DNA of 64,000 nt from the NCBI GenBank assembly GCA_947650365.1, contig OX393555.1:15625251-15689250 (forward strand). The letters run 5' to 3'. Both the position numbers and the translations under genes were made by a program. Within the stretch, counting starts at the first letter, position 1. Each line of letters begins with the position of its first letter. Below the pieces are notes generated by a model, which worked only from the letters and a program-made list of their open reading frames with translations, did not search any database and was not told the origin of the DNA. Below, piece after piece: positions 63,270 through 64,000 of the stretch. This stretch comes from Chamaelirium japonicum. Taxonomy: Eukaryota > Streptophyta > Magnoliopsida > Liliales > Melanthiaceae.

Positions 63270-63830
63270 CTAGTGCATGCTCGTGCATGTTGGCACTCGG
63301 ACGGCCACCTTTGGCAGCCACTGCGGCCGCCTTCGGCGGCATCAATAATGCAACGGTCGCCTTCAGCAGCAAAGCTTTGCAAAGCCGGCACTCGGATGGT
63401 CGCCTTCGGCAGCCAATGTGATCGCCTTCGGTGGCATCAACAATGCAACAGTCGCCTTCAGCAATAAAACAAAATCGACACACGGACAGCCGCCTTCAGT
63501 AGCAAAACAAAGTCGGCACTCGGACGGCCACCTTTGGCAGCAATTGCGATCACCTTCGGCGGCCACTACGACCGCCTTCGGCGGCATCGGCAATGCAACG
63601 GTTGCCTTCAGCAGCAAAACAAAGCCGGCACTCAGACGGCCACCTTCGGTAGCCATTGCGATCACCTTCGGCGGCATCAGCAATACAACGGTTGCCTTTA
63701 GCAGCAAAACAAAATCAGCACTCGGACAGCCGCCTTCAACAGCAAAACAAAGTTGTTACTCGGACGGCCGCCTTCGGTAGCACCTGCGATCGCCTTCGGT
63801 GGTATCAGCAATGCAACGATCGTCTTAGGC
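63270..63830. repeat. Degenerate GCCTTCGGCGGC-type array, second copy
   Basis: Duplicate of 25,035-25,614 with indels of single repeat modules. Frames on both strands are repeat artefacts. Confidence 0.8.
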
Positions 63831-64000
63831 AGCAAAACATAGTCAACAACATTTGATATTGAGATTGAAATCACGTTAAACAATTATTAAAAAAAAGATT
63901 TAAAAGAAATGTGAGGTTCAATTTGTCCAATGTCTTACTTGGAGCCGTATGGTTTGATCTCATCACGAATGAAATATAGAAGCATCTTCTCTTTTCGAAA
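63831..64000. other. Window end, nothing recognised
   Basis: AT-rich sequence unrelated to the unit A continuation, where (GA)n follows. Confidence 0.5.

Overview
The window is nuclear DNA of a flowering plant. The evidence is a ten-exon plant fatty acyl-CoA reductase gene with GT-AG introns, plant-type LTR retrotransposons (a Ty3/gypsy element of the Tat type with a second RNase H, and a Ty1/copia element), many small hAT- and Mutator-type elements with target-site duplications, and very many (AT)n, (GA)n and (CT)n microsatellites. The species cannot be named from sequence alone.

Layout. 1-11,700 is repeat-rich: microsatellite, a 198-bp tandem duplication, one possible first exon of an unknown gene (2,072-2,257, minus), a Mutator-like MITE, an (AT)n-embedded palindrome, a roughly 1.8-kb block present twice (about 4,810-6,640 and 8,265-10,080) that carries a small LTR with a primer-binding site, and two hAT-type elements. 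From about 11,400 a large direct duplication begins. Unit A (about 11,400-25,610) holds FAR copy 1 (15,393-24,172). Unit B (about 29,790-63,825) holds FAR copy 2 (49,821-58,348). About 4.2 kb of spacer separates the units; it includes a long GC-rich foldback element.

Unit B was enlarged by insertions. A degenerate minus-strand Tat/gypsy element (about 31,649-48,691) lies between the upstream repeat block and FAR copy 2, and carries two insertions with perfect 5-bp target duplications that look like solo LTRs (32,354-36,313 and 43,732-46,585). Downstream of copy 2 a truncated minus-strand copia element (58,618-about 61,860), itself carrying a hAT MITE, is fused to a third FAR fragment containing only exons 9-10 (61,941-62,344). 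The array may therefore once have had three FAR genes.

The only clearly intact protein-coding genes are the two FAR paralogs, each predicted at 495 aa with the Rossmann TGATGFLA motif and the YSFTK catalytic motif. Both should reduce very-long-chain acyl-CoA to primary alcohols for wax, suberin or related lipids. Their exons 1-6 are nearly identical. Exons 7-9 differ more than the adjacent introns, and about 27 of 32 nucleotide changes are non-synonymous. This is the most biologically interesting signal in the window. A second is a palindromic element family found inside (TA)n tracts, with a filled-site/empty-site pair between the two FAR copies.
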